A stretch of 64,000 nt of DNA from NCBI RefSeq assembly GCF_001434835.1, contig NZ_AZDV01000005.1, positions 451,248-515,247 on the forward strand. Direction: 5' to 3'. Shown here one piece after another: positions 8,716 to 16,878 of the stretch. A program made the position numbers and the translations under genes. Below the pieces are notes generated by a model, which was not told the DNA's origin, ran no database searches, and saw nothing but the letters and a program-made list of their open reading frames with translations. Positions within the stretch are counted from its first letter, which is position 1. The number at the start of each line of letters is the position of its first letter. Origin of the DNA: Levilactobacillus acidifarinae DSM 19394 = JCM 15949. GTDB taxonomy: Bacteria > Bacillota > Bacilli > Lactobacillales > Lactobacillaceae.

Positions 8716-10122
8716 ATGAAAGTCATCATTGTGGGTAGCACACACGCCGGAACGAATGCGGCGTTACAAATTTTACGGGATCATCCCGAAACTGAAGTAA
8801 CCATTTATGAACGACACACCAACGTTTCGTTCTTGTCTTGTGGGATTTCATTGTATTTGGACGGCCAAGTGAAGCATTTGGAAGACATGTTCTATTCTTC
8901 GCCGGAGCAGTTAACGTCGCTGGGGGCAACCATTAAGACGCGGTTTAACGTTTTGAAGATTGACGCGACGGCTAAGACGTTAGAAGCCGTTAACATGGAC
9001 ACAGGTGACATGGTCAACGATACTTACGATAAGCTGATCATGGCCACGGGCTCCACGGTGACGGTACCACCAATCTTTGGGATTGATGAAGACAAGGTGC
9101 TACTGTGCAAGAACTACGATCAGGCTAAGGCGATTTACGAGACGGCTAAGGATAACAAGCGAATCGCCATTATCGGGGCCGGGTACATTGGGACCGAATT
9201 AGCTGAAAGCTATGCGCGGACCGATCATGAAGTTCTGTTACTGCAATCCCGAGACATCGTGTTGAATCACTACGTCGACCGAAACTTCTCCGATAAGATT
9301 ATTGACCTGTTAGAAGATAAGGGCGTTAAGGTTCACCTGAATTCACGGGTAACGTCCTTTACCAGTGATGACAAGGGTGAATTAGTCATTGAAAGCACGC
9401 AAGGCGACTACACGGCCGACTTAGCCATCGTCTGCACGGGTTTTGTGCCGAACACCGAACTCTTACGGGGCCAAGTTGACATGGACCGACACGGGGCCAT
9501 CATCATCAACGACTACGTGCAAACGTCGAACCCTGATATTTTCGCCTGTGGGGACGCCAGCGTGGTGAACTTCAACCCAACGGGCAAGCCAGCCTACACG
9601 CCGTTAGCCACGAACGCGGTGCGGCAAGGGATGTTAGCCGGCATTAACGTCTTTGGCAACATCCAACAGTACATGGGGACCCAAGCGACGTCGGCCATGA
9701 ACCTCTTTGGTTACACGCTGGCTTCAACCGGGTTGACCCTGGAACACGCGCAGAAGAACGACTTTAATGCGGATATGGTGACCTTTGAAGGTACTTGGCG
9801 GCCAGAGTACATGCCATCAACCGACAAGTTGACCATCAACTTGGTTTATGACCGCGATAGTCGCCGAATCCTAGGGGCGCAACTTTATAGTAAGCACGAA
9901 GTGGCCCAATCGGCGAACGCCATCTCGATTGCGATTCAAAACCGCAACACGATTGATGACCTGTCCTTCGTCGATATGCTGTTCCAACCGAACTTTGATG
10001 ATCCGTTCAACTACCTGAACCTGGTCGCTCAAATGGCCGTGGAAAAGGAAACGCAACGGGGCAATAATCACCCGAACTTAACGGCCGCTGCGCACCACGT
10101 ACAACCAACCGATCAACCATAA
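8716..10122 (+). CDS. nox: FAD-dependent NADH oxidase / CoA-disulfide reductase family flavoprotein
   Basis: A 468-residue two-dinucleotide-binding-domain flavoprotein. It has an N-terminal FAD motif (VGSTHAGTNAA, residues 6-16), the single redox Cys42 in SFLSCGI, the central NAD(H) motif IIGAGYIGTELAE (about residues 152-164), and the FAD-contact ACGDAS segment (about residue 275). Family members reduce O2 to water with NADH, or peroxide, or CoA disulfide. The FLSCGISLYL neighbourhood and length fit LAB water-forming NADH oxidases, which regenerate NAD+ and detoxify oxygen. Thioredoxin and a CstR-like thiol sensor follow 130 bases on, so a persulfide or disulfide role is an alternative. GGAGGG precedes the ATG. 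Confidence 0.88.
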   Translation: MKVIIVGSTHAGTNAALQILRDHPETEVTIYERHTNVSFLSCGISLYLDGQVKHLEDMFYSSPEQLTSLGATIKTRFNVLKIDATAKTLEAVNMDTGDMVNDTYDKLIMATGSTVTVPPIFGIDEDKVLLCKNYDQAKAIYETAKDNKRIAIIGAGYIGTELAESYARTDHEVLLLQSRDIVLNHYVDRNFSDKIIDLLEDKGVKVHLNSRVTSFTSDDKGELVIESTQGDYTADLAIVCTGFVPNTELLRGQVDMDRHGAIIINDYVQTSNPDIFACGDASVVNFNPTGKPAYTPLATNAVRQGMLAGINVFGNIQQYMGTQATSAMNLFGYTLASTGLTLEHAQKNDFNADMVTFEGTWRPEYMPSTDKLTINLVYDRDSRRILGAQLYSKHEVAQSANAISIAIQNRNTIDDLSFVDMLFQPNFDDPFNYLNLVAQMAVEKETQRGNNHPNLTAAAHHVQPTDQP

Positions 10123-10138
10123 AACACAACTTAAACGG

Positions 10139-10171
10139 GTAGCGTGACCTGGGGGCCGCGCTACTTTTTTT
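10139..10171 (+). terminator. Terminator after nox
   Basis: A 6-bp stem GTAGCG/CGCTAC with a 14-base loop followed by seven T. Confidence 0.7.
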
Positions 10172-10189
10172 GAGCTCAAAACAAAAAGC

Positions 10190-10218
10190 TGGTCAAAGGA
10201 TACCCCTGGGGGTATAAT
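10190..10218 (+). promoter_or_regulatory. trxA promoter with CsoR/CstR-type operator
   Basis: A -35 TGGTCA (10190-10195) and -10 TATAAT (10213-10218) are 17 bases apart. Between them lies a perfect dyad, ATACCCC-TG-GGGGTAT (10200-10215), the G/C-tract operator type bound by CsoR-family tetramers. Because the second gene of the operon encodes such a protein, autoregulation is very likely. Confidence 0.8.
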
Positions 10219-10251
10219 GAGATTATTCATTCAACTAGGAGGACCAATCAA

Positions 10252-10578
10252 ATGCAAGCAATTACCAGTGAAGACTTTGAACATGTCGGTGATGACACGG
10301 CGGTGACCGTGGTGGATTTCTGGGCATCGTGGTGCGGACCATGTAAGATGCAGACGCCGGTCTTGGAAGACTTGGATCAAGAATACGGGGATCAAGTAAA
10401 ATTTGCGTCCTTAGATGTTGATCAGAACCAAGCCCTGGCGCAGAAGATGGGTGTGATGAGTATTCCATCCTTAGTCGTTTTCAAGAACGGCTACCCCACG
10501 GAAAAGGTGGTTGGTTATCATCCCAAGGCCGCGCTGAAAAAGTACCTGGATGAAAAATTAGATGAGGTGCAGGCCTAA
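10252..10578 (+). CDS. trxA: Thioredoxin
   Basis: A 108-residue thioredoxin with the active site WCGPCK (Cys28, Cys31), the cis-Pro segment MSIPS near residue 76 and the usual FxxWAxWCGPC start of helix 2. It reduces protein disulfides using electrons from thioredoxin reductase. It is the first gene of a two-gene operon with a CsoR/CstR-like repressor and is driven from a promoter holding that repressor's probable operator, so it is likely a specialised, inducible thioredoxin rather than the housekeeping one. AGGAGG is 8 bases before the ATG. Confidence 0.95.
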   Translation: MQAITSEDFEHVGDDTAVTVVDFWASWCGPCKMQTPVLEDLDQEYGDQVKFASLDVDQNQALAQKMGVMSIPSLVVFKNGYPTEKVVGYHPKAALKKYLDEKLDEVQA

Positions 10579-10841
10579 TGGTCCAAACCACAGCGACCCG
10601 GTTAAAGAACCGGTTACGGCGCACCGACGGTCAGTTGCAGGGAATCCTGAAGATGGTCGATGAAGGCCGGGATTGTCAAGATATTCTGACGCAGTTGGCC
10701 GCCGTGCGGTCGAGTGTCGAACGGATCATGGGTGTCGTGGTGGCGGAAAACGTCAAGCGGTGCATCACGGACGATCAATTGGATACCGACCAGCAAGCCC
10801 AATTAGAAGCAGCTTTGGAGTTAGTTGTTAAGAATCATTAG
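10578..10841 (+). CDS. CsoR/CstR-family repressor, CstR-like ligand set
   Basis: An 87-residue all-helical protein of the CsoR/RcnR/FrmR/CstR family. It keeps Cys33 and Cys62, but the position four residues before Cys62, which is His in copper-sensing CsoR, is Asn58. Two Cys without the His is the pattern of CstR, which senses persulfide or polysulfide rather than Cu(I). Its ATG overlaps the trxA stop codon by one base (TAATG), so the genes are translationally coupled. Operon with thioredoxin and the CsoR-type dyad in the promoter support a thiol-stress or reactive-sulfur switch. The sensing chemistry is inferred from residues only. Confidence 0.88.
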   Translation: MVQTTATRLKNRLRRTDGQLQGILKMVDEGRDCQDILTQLAAVRSSVERIMGVVVAENVKRCITDDQLDTDQQAQLEAALELVVKNH

Positions 10842-10870
10842 CCAAGAAAATACCTGATTTGCCGATCAGT

Positions 10871-10904
10871 GGGGTCCGGGACGGAGGTTCCGGACCCCTT
10901 TTTT
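10871..10904 (+). terminator. Terminator after the trxA operon
   Basis: A 9-bp perfect stem GGGGTCCGG/CCGGACCCC with a T run. Confidence 0.92.
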
Positions 10905-11025
10905 ATGAGGCAACAGCTAATTGTCTGCCGCCCTACGAGCCTTTTTGAACATAACTTAGTGGTAATTCGGACGGTTTTTCCCTATGATGGGAACAGTAGT
11001 TATTTCGAAAAAGGGAGTGGCATTC

Positions 11026-11841
11026 GTGGCAAATCGCCCAACCATGACAACACAAAACGCGGCGTTGCGGGAACAATTGACCCCGACGAACCGTGAGTAT
11101 TGGGACCAACTAGCGAGTCTCTTAGCCCAGCAACCCAAACGGACCAGTGACGCCCAATTACATGATCTTTTAACGGGATTATTGGTCGCTCAAAGTCGCC
11201 AAGAAGAGGCCAGTCAGTTCTTCGGGGGCACCCCGGCTGAAGCGGTGCGTACCCTGACGGCTACGCTTTGGCCGCGACCGTGGTGGTTGACCAGTGACCT
11301 GTGGTTCCCCTTTATTCTGTTTACCATCGGCATCATCTTACCGACTGCAATTCTACCAGCCGTGCCGTTACAGGCGTCCCTAATGGCCGTCCAGTACGGA
11401 CTACTGGTGATTGCCTTAGGGCTAGGCATCTGGTTAGCGCCTAAATTCAGTCCCCGCGGTCGGCTCATTAGTTGGGGAATCATCATCGTGGTACTGCTGG
11501 CTGCGCTCAGTGTGGCGGCCCGGTGGGTCCCGGCGGCAGGGTTGTTTTACCTGACACGCAAGGGGGGTAGTCTCTTTCTCCTAGCATTTGCCGTGGCGCT
11601 GACGGGGTTAATCGTGGGGGTTCAACGTCGCCAGCCGGCATCGTGGCTCCCCGCGTTGACCGCCGACGTTTGGATCACGACCCTACTGGCTTTAATGGCC
11701 CGGATCGCGCCGACTTCTAGTTTGATGGTGACGGCTACGGGGAATCTGATCATTGCGTTGGGCACCATCCTAGGGGATTTGAGTATCCTGATTATCGGGT
11801 GGCACATTTGGCAAGCCCGACAGGCGACCGATGAAGATTAA
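11026..11841 (+). CDS. DUF1129 family membrane protein
   Basis: A 271-residue protein with a polar N-terminal part (residues 1-85, including LTPTNREYWDQL and a QEEASQFFGGTP segment) followed by about six hydrophobic helices. This N-terminal DUF1129 module plus six-helix membrane part is common in LAB, where the family has no known function. I chose GTG 11026 because AGGGAG (11012-11017) is 8 bases upstream; an in-frame ATG at 10984 lies within the probable -10 (TATGAT, 10983-10988) and cannot be used. Monocistronic, sharing a terminator with the convergent LCP gene. Confidence 0.8.
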   Translation: MANRPTMTTQNAALREQLTPTNREYWDQLASLLAQQPKRTSDAQLHDLLTGLLVAQSRQEEASQFFGGTPAEAVRTLTATLWPRPWWLTSDLWFPFILFTIGIILPTAILPAVPLQASLMAVQYGLLVIALGLGIWLAPKFSPRGRLISWGIIIVVLLAALSVAARWVPAAGLFYLTRKGGSLFLLAFAVALTGLIVGVQRRQPASWLPALTADVWITTLLALMARIAPTSSLMVTATGNLIIALGTILGDLSILIIGWHIWQARQATDED

Positions 11842-11852
11842 CAGCCAAGTGT

Positions 11853-11896
11853 AAAAAAACAGGTTTTCCCGGCATAGACCGAGAAAACCTGTTTTT
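11853..11896. terminator. Bidirectional terminator between DUF1129 and LCP genes
   Basis: A 10-bp stem ACAGGTTTTC/GAAAACCTGT with A and T runs on both sides. Confidence 0.9.
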
Positions 11897-11908
11897 GATT
11901 GGTCCGCT

Positions 11909-12904
11909 TTAGAAGCCGCTGGGCGCCAACGCATCCGTTTGAAAAGTGGTTGCGGGGGCGAGACTCAGGGACTTACGTAGATCGTTAGAAATTTTATTGA
12001 CAGTGCTTTGTGAGGCAATTTGGTAGTCGATGCCGTTGATGGTCGCCGGTTGTCCCTGAAGCGTCTGGGACTTAATGTGCCGGCTGGTATGGCCGTACTT
12101 GGTACGTAACCAGATGAGGTCCTTAAACGACAGGTTGGTCTGCATGTTGTTTTGTAAGGAGTTGAGCACGGACTGGTAACGCGGCAGTGACGATAGGCCG
12201 GCTTCCTTCAAGACCAGGGCCTTAATGATCTGGCGTTGTCGGGCTTGCCGGCCGTAATCACCTAACGGATCCTCGTGGCGCATGCGGGAGTAAGCCAGTG
12301 CCTGTGCCCCGTTGAGATGGATCTTCTGACCTTTGACCACGTTGGCCTGTTCGTAATGGAACGTTAAGGGTGGGGTGACCGTTACCCCGCCGACCGCGTT
12401 GATCATCTTTTCTAGTCCACCCATGTTCAGCAAAACGTAGTAGTGAATCGGAATGTTGACCAGATGTTCCACGGTTTTGATCGTAGTAGTTGGCCCGTAT
12501 AGTGGGTAGGCGGCGTTGATCTTTTCTTCGTCCTGGTTGCTCCCCCAGATATTGACCAGGGTATCGCGGGGAATACTGGTCAGCTTAGCGGTCTGTTGCT
12601 TAGGATTGATCGTTGCAACGATCATGGTGTCGGTACGTCCCACGTCGTGCCGGCCCAAGGCGCCAGTGTCGGTACCCAGTAGTAGGACGGCAAACGGTTT
12701 GCCACTGGTAATGGCCGTATCACTCGGCTTGCTGGGCAGGGCGTGGTAAGTCTGGGTAAAGGTATTTTGCGCGGCATGGTAGGCACGCCAACCGTAAATC
12801 CCCCCACCGATTAATAGGATAAAAAGAACCAAACCGACCCACTTCCACCAGCGTCGGTGACTAAAGTGCGGTTGCCGTGGTGGTAACGGCGTTTCATCAT
12901 TCAT
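11909..12904 (-). CDS. LytR-CpsA-Psr (LCP) family wall-polymer ligase
   Basis: A 331-residue protein: a basic cytoplasmic tail, one membrane helix (about residues 20-42) and an extracellular LCP domain. Family marks are the LLLGTDTG segment (about residue 75), RTDTMIVATI (about 90), SIPRDTLV and the AYSRMRHEDPLGDYGRQARQRQ block with the Arg residues that bind pyrophosphate. LCP enzymes transfer teichoic acid or polysaccharide from lipid carrier to peptidoglycan. The start is ATG 12904, which has a GGAGGGGG site 7 bases upstream (+ strand 12912-12919); a further 14 in-frame codons upstream lie across that site and were rejected. Confidence 0.92.
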   Translation of the reverse strand: MNDETPLPPRQPHFSHRRWWKWVGLVLFILLIGGGIYGWRAYHAAQNTFTQTYHALPSKPSDTAITSGKPFAVLLLGTDTGALGRHDVGRTDTMIVATINPKQQTAKLTSIPRDTLVNIWGSNQDEEKINAAYPLYGPTTTIKTVEHLVNIPIHYYVLLNMGGLEKMINAVGGVTVTPPLTFHYEQANVVKGQKIHLNGAQALAYSRMRHEDPLGDYGRQARQRQIIKALVLKEAGLSSLPRYQSVLNSLQNNMQTNLSFKDLIWLRTKYGHTSRHIKSQTLQGQPATINGIDYQIASQSTVNKISNDLRKSLSLAPATTFQTDALAPSGF

Positions 12905-13105
12905 GTGAAAACCCCCTCCGATGATTTCGCCTCTAAGTATAAACAAAGTGGTGGATGGGGGGCTAAGGCTTTACCACAATTAGGACAAACTTTTCCCTTT
13001 CTTAGAGCTCTTAAGAAAACCAAAAAGATTCGTGGTTTGGGCCGTTTTGGTGTAAAGTAAAAGGGTACGATTAACTTAAAATTAGTAAAGGGAGTTGGCA
13101 GAATA

Positions 13106-13579
13106 ATGGCAAAAGTTGAAAGTTTTACGTTGGACCACACCGCCGTTAAGGCACCTTACGTGCGTTTGATTACGCGGGAAACGGGTAAAAAGGGTGACGT
13201 GATTTCAAACTTCGATTTACGGTTAGTTCAACCAAACGAAAACGCGATCCCAACCGCCGGATTACATACGATCGAACATTTACTGGCCGGTTACTTACGG
13301 GACGAGATGGACGGTGTGATCGACTGTTCGCCATTCGGTTGCCGGACCGGCTTCCACTTGATTACCTGGGGTGAACAATCCACCGAAGAAGTCGCCAAAG
13401 CCTTAAAGGCCGCGCTTCACCGGATCGCCTACAACACGGAATGGAAAGACGTTCAAGGAACTGATAAGTACAGTTGTGGAAACTACCGGGACCACAGCCT
13501 CTTCTCCGCTAAGGAATGGTGTGTTGACATTCTGGACAAGGGAATTTCTAAAGACCCATTTACGCGTGAAGTGATCTAA
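13106..13579 (+). CDS. luxS: S-ribosylhomocysteine lyase LuxS
   Basis: A 157-residue LuxS of usual length. Metal ligands are visible as HTIEH (His54, Glu57, His58) and Cys124 in SCGNY; the catalytic Cys79 is in SPFGCRTG. It cleaves S-ribosylhomocysteine to homocysteine and DPD, the precursor of autoinducer 2, recycling the product of SAM-dependent methylation. AAAGGGAG precedes the ATG by about 11 bases. It is monocistronic; the methylthioadenosine/SAH nucleosidase (pfs) partner is not adjacent. Confidence 0.97.
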   Translation: MAKVESFTLDHTAVKAPYVRLITRETGKKGDVISNFDLRLVQPNENAIPTAGLHTIEHLLAGYLRDEMDGVIDCSPFGCRTGFHLITWGEQSTEEVAKALKAALHRIAYNTEWKDVQGTDKYSCGNYRDHSLFSAKEWCVDILDKGISKDPFTREVI

Positions 13580-13599
13580 AGTAATCTGACTAAACGTTG

Positions 13600-13632
13600 A
13601 CGGGGAACCAGTTTGCTGGTTGCCCGTTTTTT
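13600..13632 (+). terminator. Terminator after luxS
   Basis: A 12-bp stem ACGGGGAACCAG / CTGGTTGCCCGT (one mismatch) with a TTTG loop and six T. Confidence 0.9.
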
Positions 13633-13710
13633 AGTGACGTAAGGTCAATACCCTAAGTTAGTGTCCCTAAACATAGGTAAATGGGGTAACGCGTATACTT
13701 AAGAAAAAGA

Positions 13711-13724
13711 CGGCAACGTTGCCG
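13711..13724. repeat. 14-bp perfect palindrome in the leader of the secreted-protein gene
   Basis: CGGCAACGTTGCCG is self-complementary. It lies just downstream of a TATACT -10-like box (13694-13699) and about 60 bases before the next start codon. It may be an operator; no regulator is known. Confidence 0.4.
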
Positions 13725-13785
13725 GTGGGGGCCGGACGCTGACGGAGAGCAATGTGGAATGATTGAGAATTGAGGGGATGTAAAA

Positions 13786-14889
13786 ATGCGCTGGCGACAG
13801 CTTTGGGGTGTGTTAGTCACGATTGGGATGATTAGTTGTTTGACGGTTTCGGCCCACGCAATGACGATCGTGCATCAAAAATCAAACGGGTTATACGGGA
13901 CGTCTTTACGGCAGACACGGCGGTTAAACGACCGACAGGTTCATTACGTGACCGTGCCTAAGCATTATGCTCACGCCAAACACCCGCACGGGGTGGACAC
14001 GATTCGGTCAACTAAGGGGCACGCGGTGACGTTTAAGACCAAGTACCTCCTACCTTATCCAGGGTATCATCGGCAAGCCTGGGGCAATCCGCAGGGGATG
14101 ACCCGCGCGGGCCGCTACCTGTACGTGGTGTACTGTCCCACGAAGCTCAAGAACAAGGGGCGGCTGGTGCGTCTCGACGAACGTAAACTCGCGGCACTTC
14201 ACGCCACGGCCCGTCAATTACAGAAGGTGTACACCAAAGCGGCCGGGCATAATCAGCAAGAACGGGCCATCCGGCGAGCCATCAAGGTGGGGCCGTTGTT
14301 CACGACAGGGCACGGCCAATCGCTGGCGTATAATCCGCGGAACCACCACCTGTACATGTGGTGTGACCGCGAAAAGGCCCCCCGGATTCCCATCAACCAG
14401 TACGGGTATATTGACCGCATTAGTGCCAAAACCCTGCGGCCCGTTCATCAGATTCGGGTCCGACTCAGACAACACGGCTACGCGGTCCCCGGTGGCCACG
14501 TCCTGACCTTTGACCGGAGTGGCCGGGCTTATTTCTGGAGTTGTCCGGGTGGGCATCAGGCTTACATTTATCAAGGACGAATCACGGACCATCAGGTGAA
14601 GTTTCGGCTGACCCGCCAAATCCTAACTCGCGGCCCCGGCACCCGGATTCAGAGTATGGGGTATAACCCGCGCAATAACCGGCTATATTTGGTCTCTGAC
14701 AGTTCAATTCTGAGTTTACCGGTCAAGAAGTTGGCGGGACGGGGCCACCTAACAAGTGGTCAGGTTCGCTGGACTCGCTTTGCGCCCCGGCGGGAATTTG
14801 AAGGCCTGGACTTTGATCAACAGGGGCACGCCTACCTGCTCAGTAACCACCATCCGGAAGTGCTCGTGGGGAACCGCACGACTTGGTAA
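13786..14889 (+). CDS. Secreted protein of unknown function, repeat-built
   Basis: A 367-residue protein that I do not recognise by name. It has a classical signal peptide (basic start, hydrophobic core, cleavage probable after AHA at residue 25). The mature part is strongly basic (many His, Arg, Lys) and has spaced segments such as SLAYNPRNHHLYMWCD, LTFDRSGRAYFW, SMGYNPRNNRLYLVSD and LDFDQQGHAYLLSN that look like blades of a beta-propeller (about 50-70 residues each). No wall anchor is visible. Secretion is confident, the propeller fold is an inference, and no catalytic role can be assigned. It stands alone. Confidence 0.7.
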   Translation: MRWRQLWGVLVTIGMISCLTVSAHAMTIVHQKSNGLYGTSLRQTRRLNDRQVHYVTVPKHYAHAKHPHGVDTIRSTKGHAVTFKTKYLLPYPGYHRQAWGNPQGMTRAGRYLYVVYCPTKLKNKGRLVRLDERKLAALHATARQLQKVYTKAAGHNQQERAIRRAIKVGPLFTTGHGQSLAYNPRNHHLYMWCDREKAPRIPINQYGYIDRISAKTLRPVHQIRVRLRQHGYAVPGGHVLTFDRSGRAYFWSCPGGHQAYIYQGRITDHQVKFRLTRQILTRGPGTRIQSMGYNPRNNRLYLVSDSSILSLPVKKLAGRGHLTSGQVRWTRFAPRREFEGLDFDQQGHAYLLSNHHPEVLVGNRTTW

Positions 14890-14929
14890 TCACTAATGCG
14901 TGATGAGATTAAAAAATACTTCCGGACCA

Positions 14930-15164
14930 GTCAGCAACGGGCTAGAACGGGATGGGCACGACTTCAAGCCCCCCCAGCCCGGATCTTGAAGGTCAACCTT
15001 TGCCTAAGCCGGTAAATCCACCAGCTAAGTCAAATTTCACCCCTGAGCCCATTGCTGACTAGTTCGCCAGCTCATACTGGTTATGACGGCAACATGAACA
15101 GATCGCTGATAACTAATTGTTTAAGACAGATCTCAAGGCTTCGCCAATTGGTGGGGCCTTTTTT
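14930..15164 (+). ncRNA. Candidate structured transcript with terminator
   Basis: Two 14-base arms, GTCAGCAACGGGCT (14930-14943) and AGCCCATTGCTGAC (15046-15059), pair with one mismatch and enclose a hairpin (ACTTCAAG/CTTGAAGGT region, 14961-14993). A terminator-like hairpin AAGGC...GCCTT followed by T (15135-15164) comes 75 bases later. No gene starts directly downstream. This could be the 3' UTR of the secreted-protein gene or a separate small RNA. Confidence 0.4.
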
Positions 15165-15306
15165 GGTGAATAACGCCATCAAGTGGGGGGTGGAATTAAA
15201 TAATGCCATAGAGTATCAGCTAATATTTTGATCCTTTATGGACGGCGAATTTTAATTACAGGCTGTATTGCCAGTAAATTATTGTGAATTTAAACTGCCA
15301 TTGTCT
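15165..15306. other. AT-rich spacer
   Basis: Between two folded elements; no gene or clear signal seen. Confidence 0.5.
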
Positions 15307-15457
15307 AGTCTGGAGGCGAGCAGGGGCTCAGCCAGCGAAATTATTCTTGGGTGGCGTTTTGTGCCGCCCTAGAATAAGGCCGAGTTTTGAAACTCGCGGA
15401 TTTTGCGAGGTTCAAAATCGTGCCCGCAGGCGTTCCAGCCCCTGAGCGCCGGAAGAC
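15307..15457. ncRNA. Candidate three-way-junction RNA or repeat element
   Basis: About 150 bases fold into a long outer arm and two hairpins. Outer arm: GTCT/AGAC (15308-15311, 15454-15457), GGCG/CGCC (15315-15318, 15447-15450), CAGGGGCT/AGCCCCTG (15321-15328, 15437-15444) and GCCAGCG/CGCAGGC (15331-15337, 15425-15431). Hairpin 1: 15-bp stem 15341-15355 with 15363-15377. Hairpin 2: about 15-bp stem 15382-15397 with 15405-15419. Strand is undetermined; no terminator follows directly. Only one copy in this window. Confidence 0.5.
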
Positions 15458-15588
15458 GACCAGCTTTATCCTAGCCAAGGCTGTGTACCTGTGTATCTTA
15501 AAATATGAATAAATTTATGAGGCGTTTAATCCCCGGTTAGCGGTCAAGCACGTATAATGAATTTGAAGACGGAAGTAGGGGGAATTCG

Positions 15589-16878
15589 ATGCAAGCACTC
15601 TGGCGTTTTAATCAACGAGTCAGTCATTGGCGAGCGATGCGCGTGATTAAACAAGCCTTACGGGTGACGTACCCGTTTATTTTGGTGATGACTTTAATCA
15701 GTGCCATCGGGCAAAGCTGTCTAACGACTAACGGTTTTTTCTTTCAAATTTATCATATTGGGCAATGGTTACCGGGGCTCGACCTGTGGCAGGGTGCCTT
15801 TCAAGTCATGGGACTGGTGGTCAATAACGTGGTCGCGGTGATCGTGGCGTTTGCGACCGGATACTTTCTGGCCTTGACCTATAAACGGAGTGGTTTAGCC
15901 GTGGGACTCGTGAGTGCCCTGGCCTTTTTGACGTTAAACGTGAATTACGAAGTCCTTGACCAGACCAAGCGGGCCGGAGAACAGGGCGCCCAGTTCGTGG
16001 AAAACAACCTTGGGCCGCAAGGAATCTTTCTGGCCATCATCGTGGGACTCAGTGTCGGTTGGTTTGTGAGCAAGTTATTGGCGCGAACGACTAAGTGGCA
16101 CTGGTTCGAACGGTTAACGCTGACGGGACGGGTGGCCTGGGCGTTAGTTATCGTCTTGGTTCTGAACGTCCTGATTGGTTATGGCCTGAGCTGGTTGTCG
16201 GAAGGGGGGCTCAATGGGTTGGTTTACTTAGGGACTAACGCGTTGATCACCAATCCGGGCCATTACGGGGTTATGATTTTAGCCGTCACCACCTTTAATA
16301 ACTTGATGTGGTGGTTGGGGTTAATTGGTCCCGTGGGCTTGGCCGGCAATAATTCGGTACGCTCGCTGCAAAACCTAGCGGCGGCCGTGCAACACGGGTC
16401 CGTCTGGCACGCCCCGTATCCGGTAACCTTACATACCCTGGGGGACGCTTATGCGAACTTTGGGGGTGCCGGGATGACGTTGGCGTTGATTATTGCCATT
16501 TGGCTCGGTTCGCGGCAAATTCATTACCGCCGGATCGCCACGCAGACGTTTTTACCCAACCTGGTCAACCTAAATAACGCGACGCTATTGGGCTTACCGG
16601 TTTTGTATAATCCCATCTTGTTGATTCCGTTTCTGATTGCGCCCGCCGTGAACATCACGTTGGCGTGGTGTGCCATCACCTGGAAGTTAGTCCCACCGAT
16701 GGCCTACCCGATGCCGCGAACGACGCCGGGACCGTTGATGGCTTATCTGGGAACCGGGGGCGATTGGCGCGCGTTGCTGTTGAGTCTGGTTTGTTTAACG
16801 GTGTCCGTATTGATCTATTTACCATTCGTCAAACTTTTAAATCAAGAAGATCAGGAGGCGACCGACGATGCGGCGTAA
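15589..16878 (+). CDS. EIIC-like membrane permease (PTS lactose/cellobiose EIIC fold), catalytic residues not conserved
   Basis: A 429-residue protein with about 10 hydrophobic segments and the overall layout of PTS EIIC proteins of the lactose/cellobiose (CelB/ChbC) family, including TLGDAYANFGGAGMTLALI and the LGLPVLYNPILLIPF loop. The usual GIHG histidine motif reads GLIG (Ile246), and the usual NEP motif before FGLP reads NNA (residues 329-331), so both the His and the Glu that contact sugar in ChbC are absent. No EIIA or EIIB gene is near. It may be a non-PTS carrier or an orphan component with another role. The following hydrolase gene overlaps it by 11 bases, forming an operon with the LysR gene. 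Confidence 0.75.
   Translation: MQALWRFNQRVSHWRAMRVIKQALRVTYPFILVMTLISAIGQSCLTTNGFFFQIYHIGQWLPGLDLWQGAFQVMGLVVNNVVAVIVAFATGYFLALTYKRSGLAVGLVSALAFLTLNVNYEVLDQTKRAGEQGAQFVENNLGPQGIFLAIIVGLSVGWFVSKLLARTTKWHWFERLTLTGRVAWALVIVLVLNVLIGYGLSWLSEGGLNGLVYLGTNALITNPGHYGVMILAVTTFNNLMWWLGLIGPVGLAGNNSVRSLQNLAAAVQHGSVWHAPYPVTLHTLGDAYANFGGAGMTLALIIAIWLGSRQIHYRRIATQTFLPNLVNLNNATLLGLPVLYNPILLIPFLIAPAVNITLAWCAITWKLVPPMAYPMPRTTPGPLMAYLGTGGDWRALLLSLVCLTVSVLIYLPFVKLLNQEDQEATDDAA

Noticed and set aside
15307..15457. Insertion-sequence remnant
   Set aside because: No transposase fragment, no clear target duplication; the complementarity is distributed over several stems rather than simple terminal repeats.
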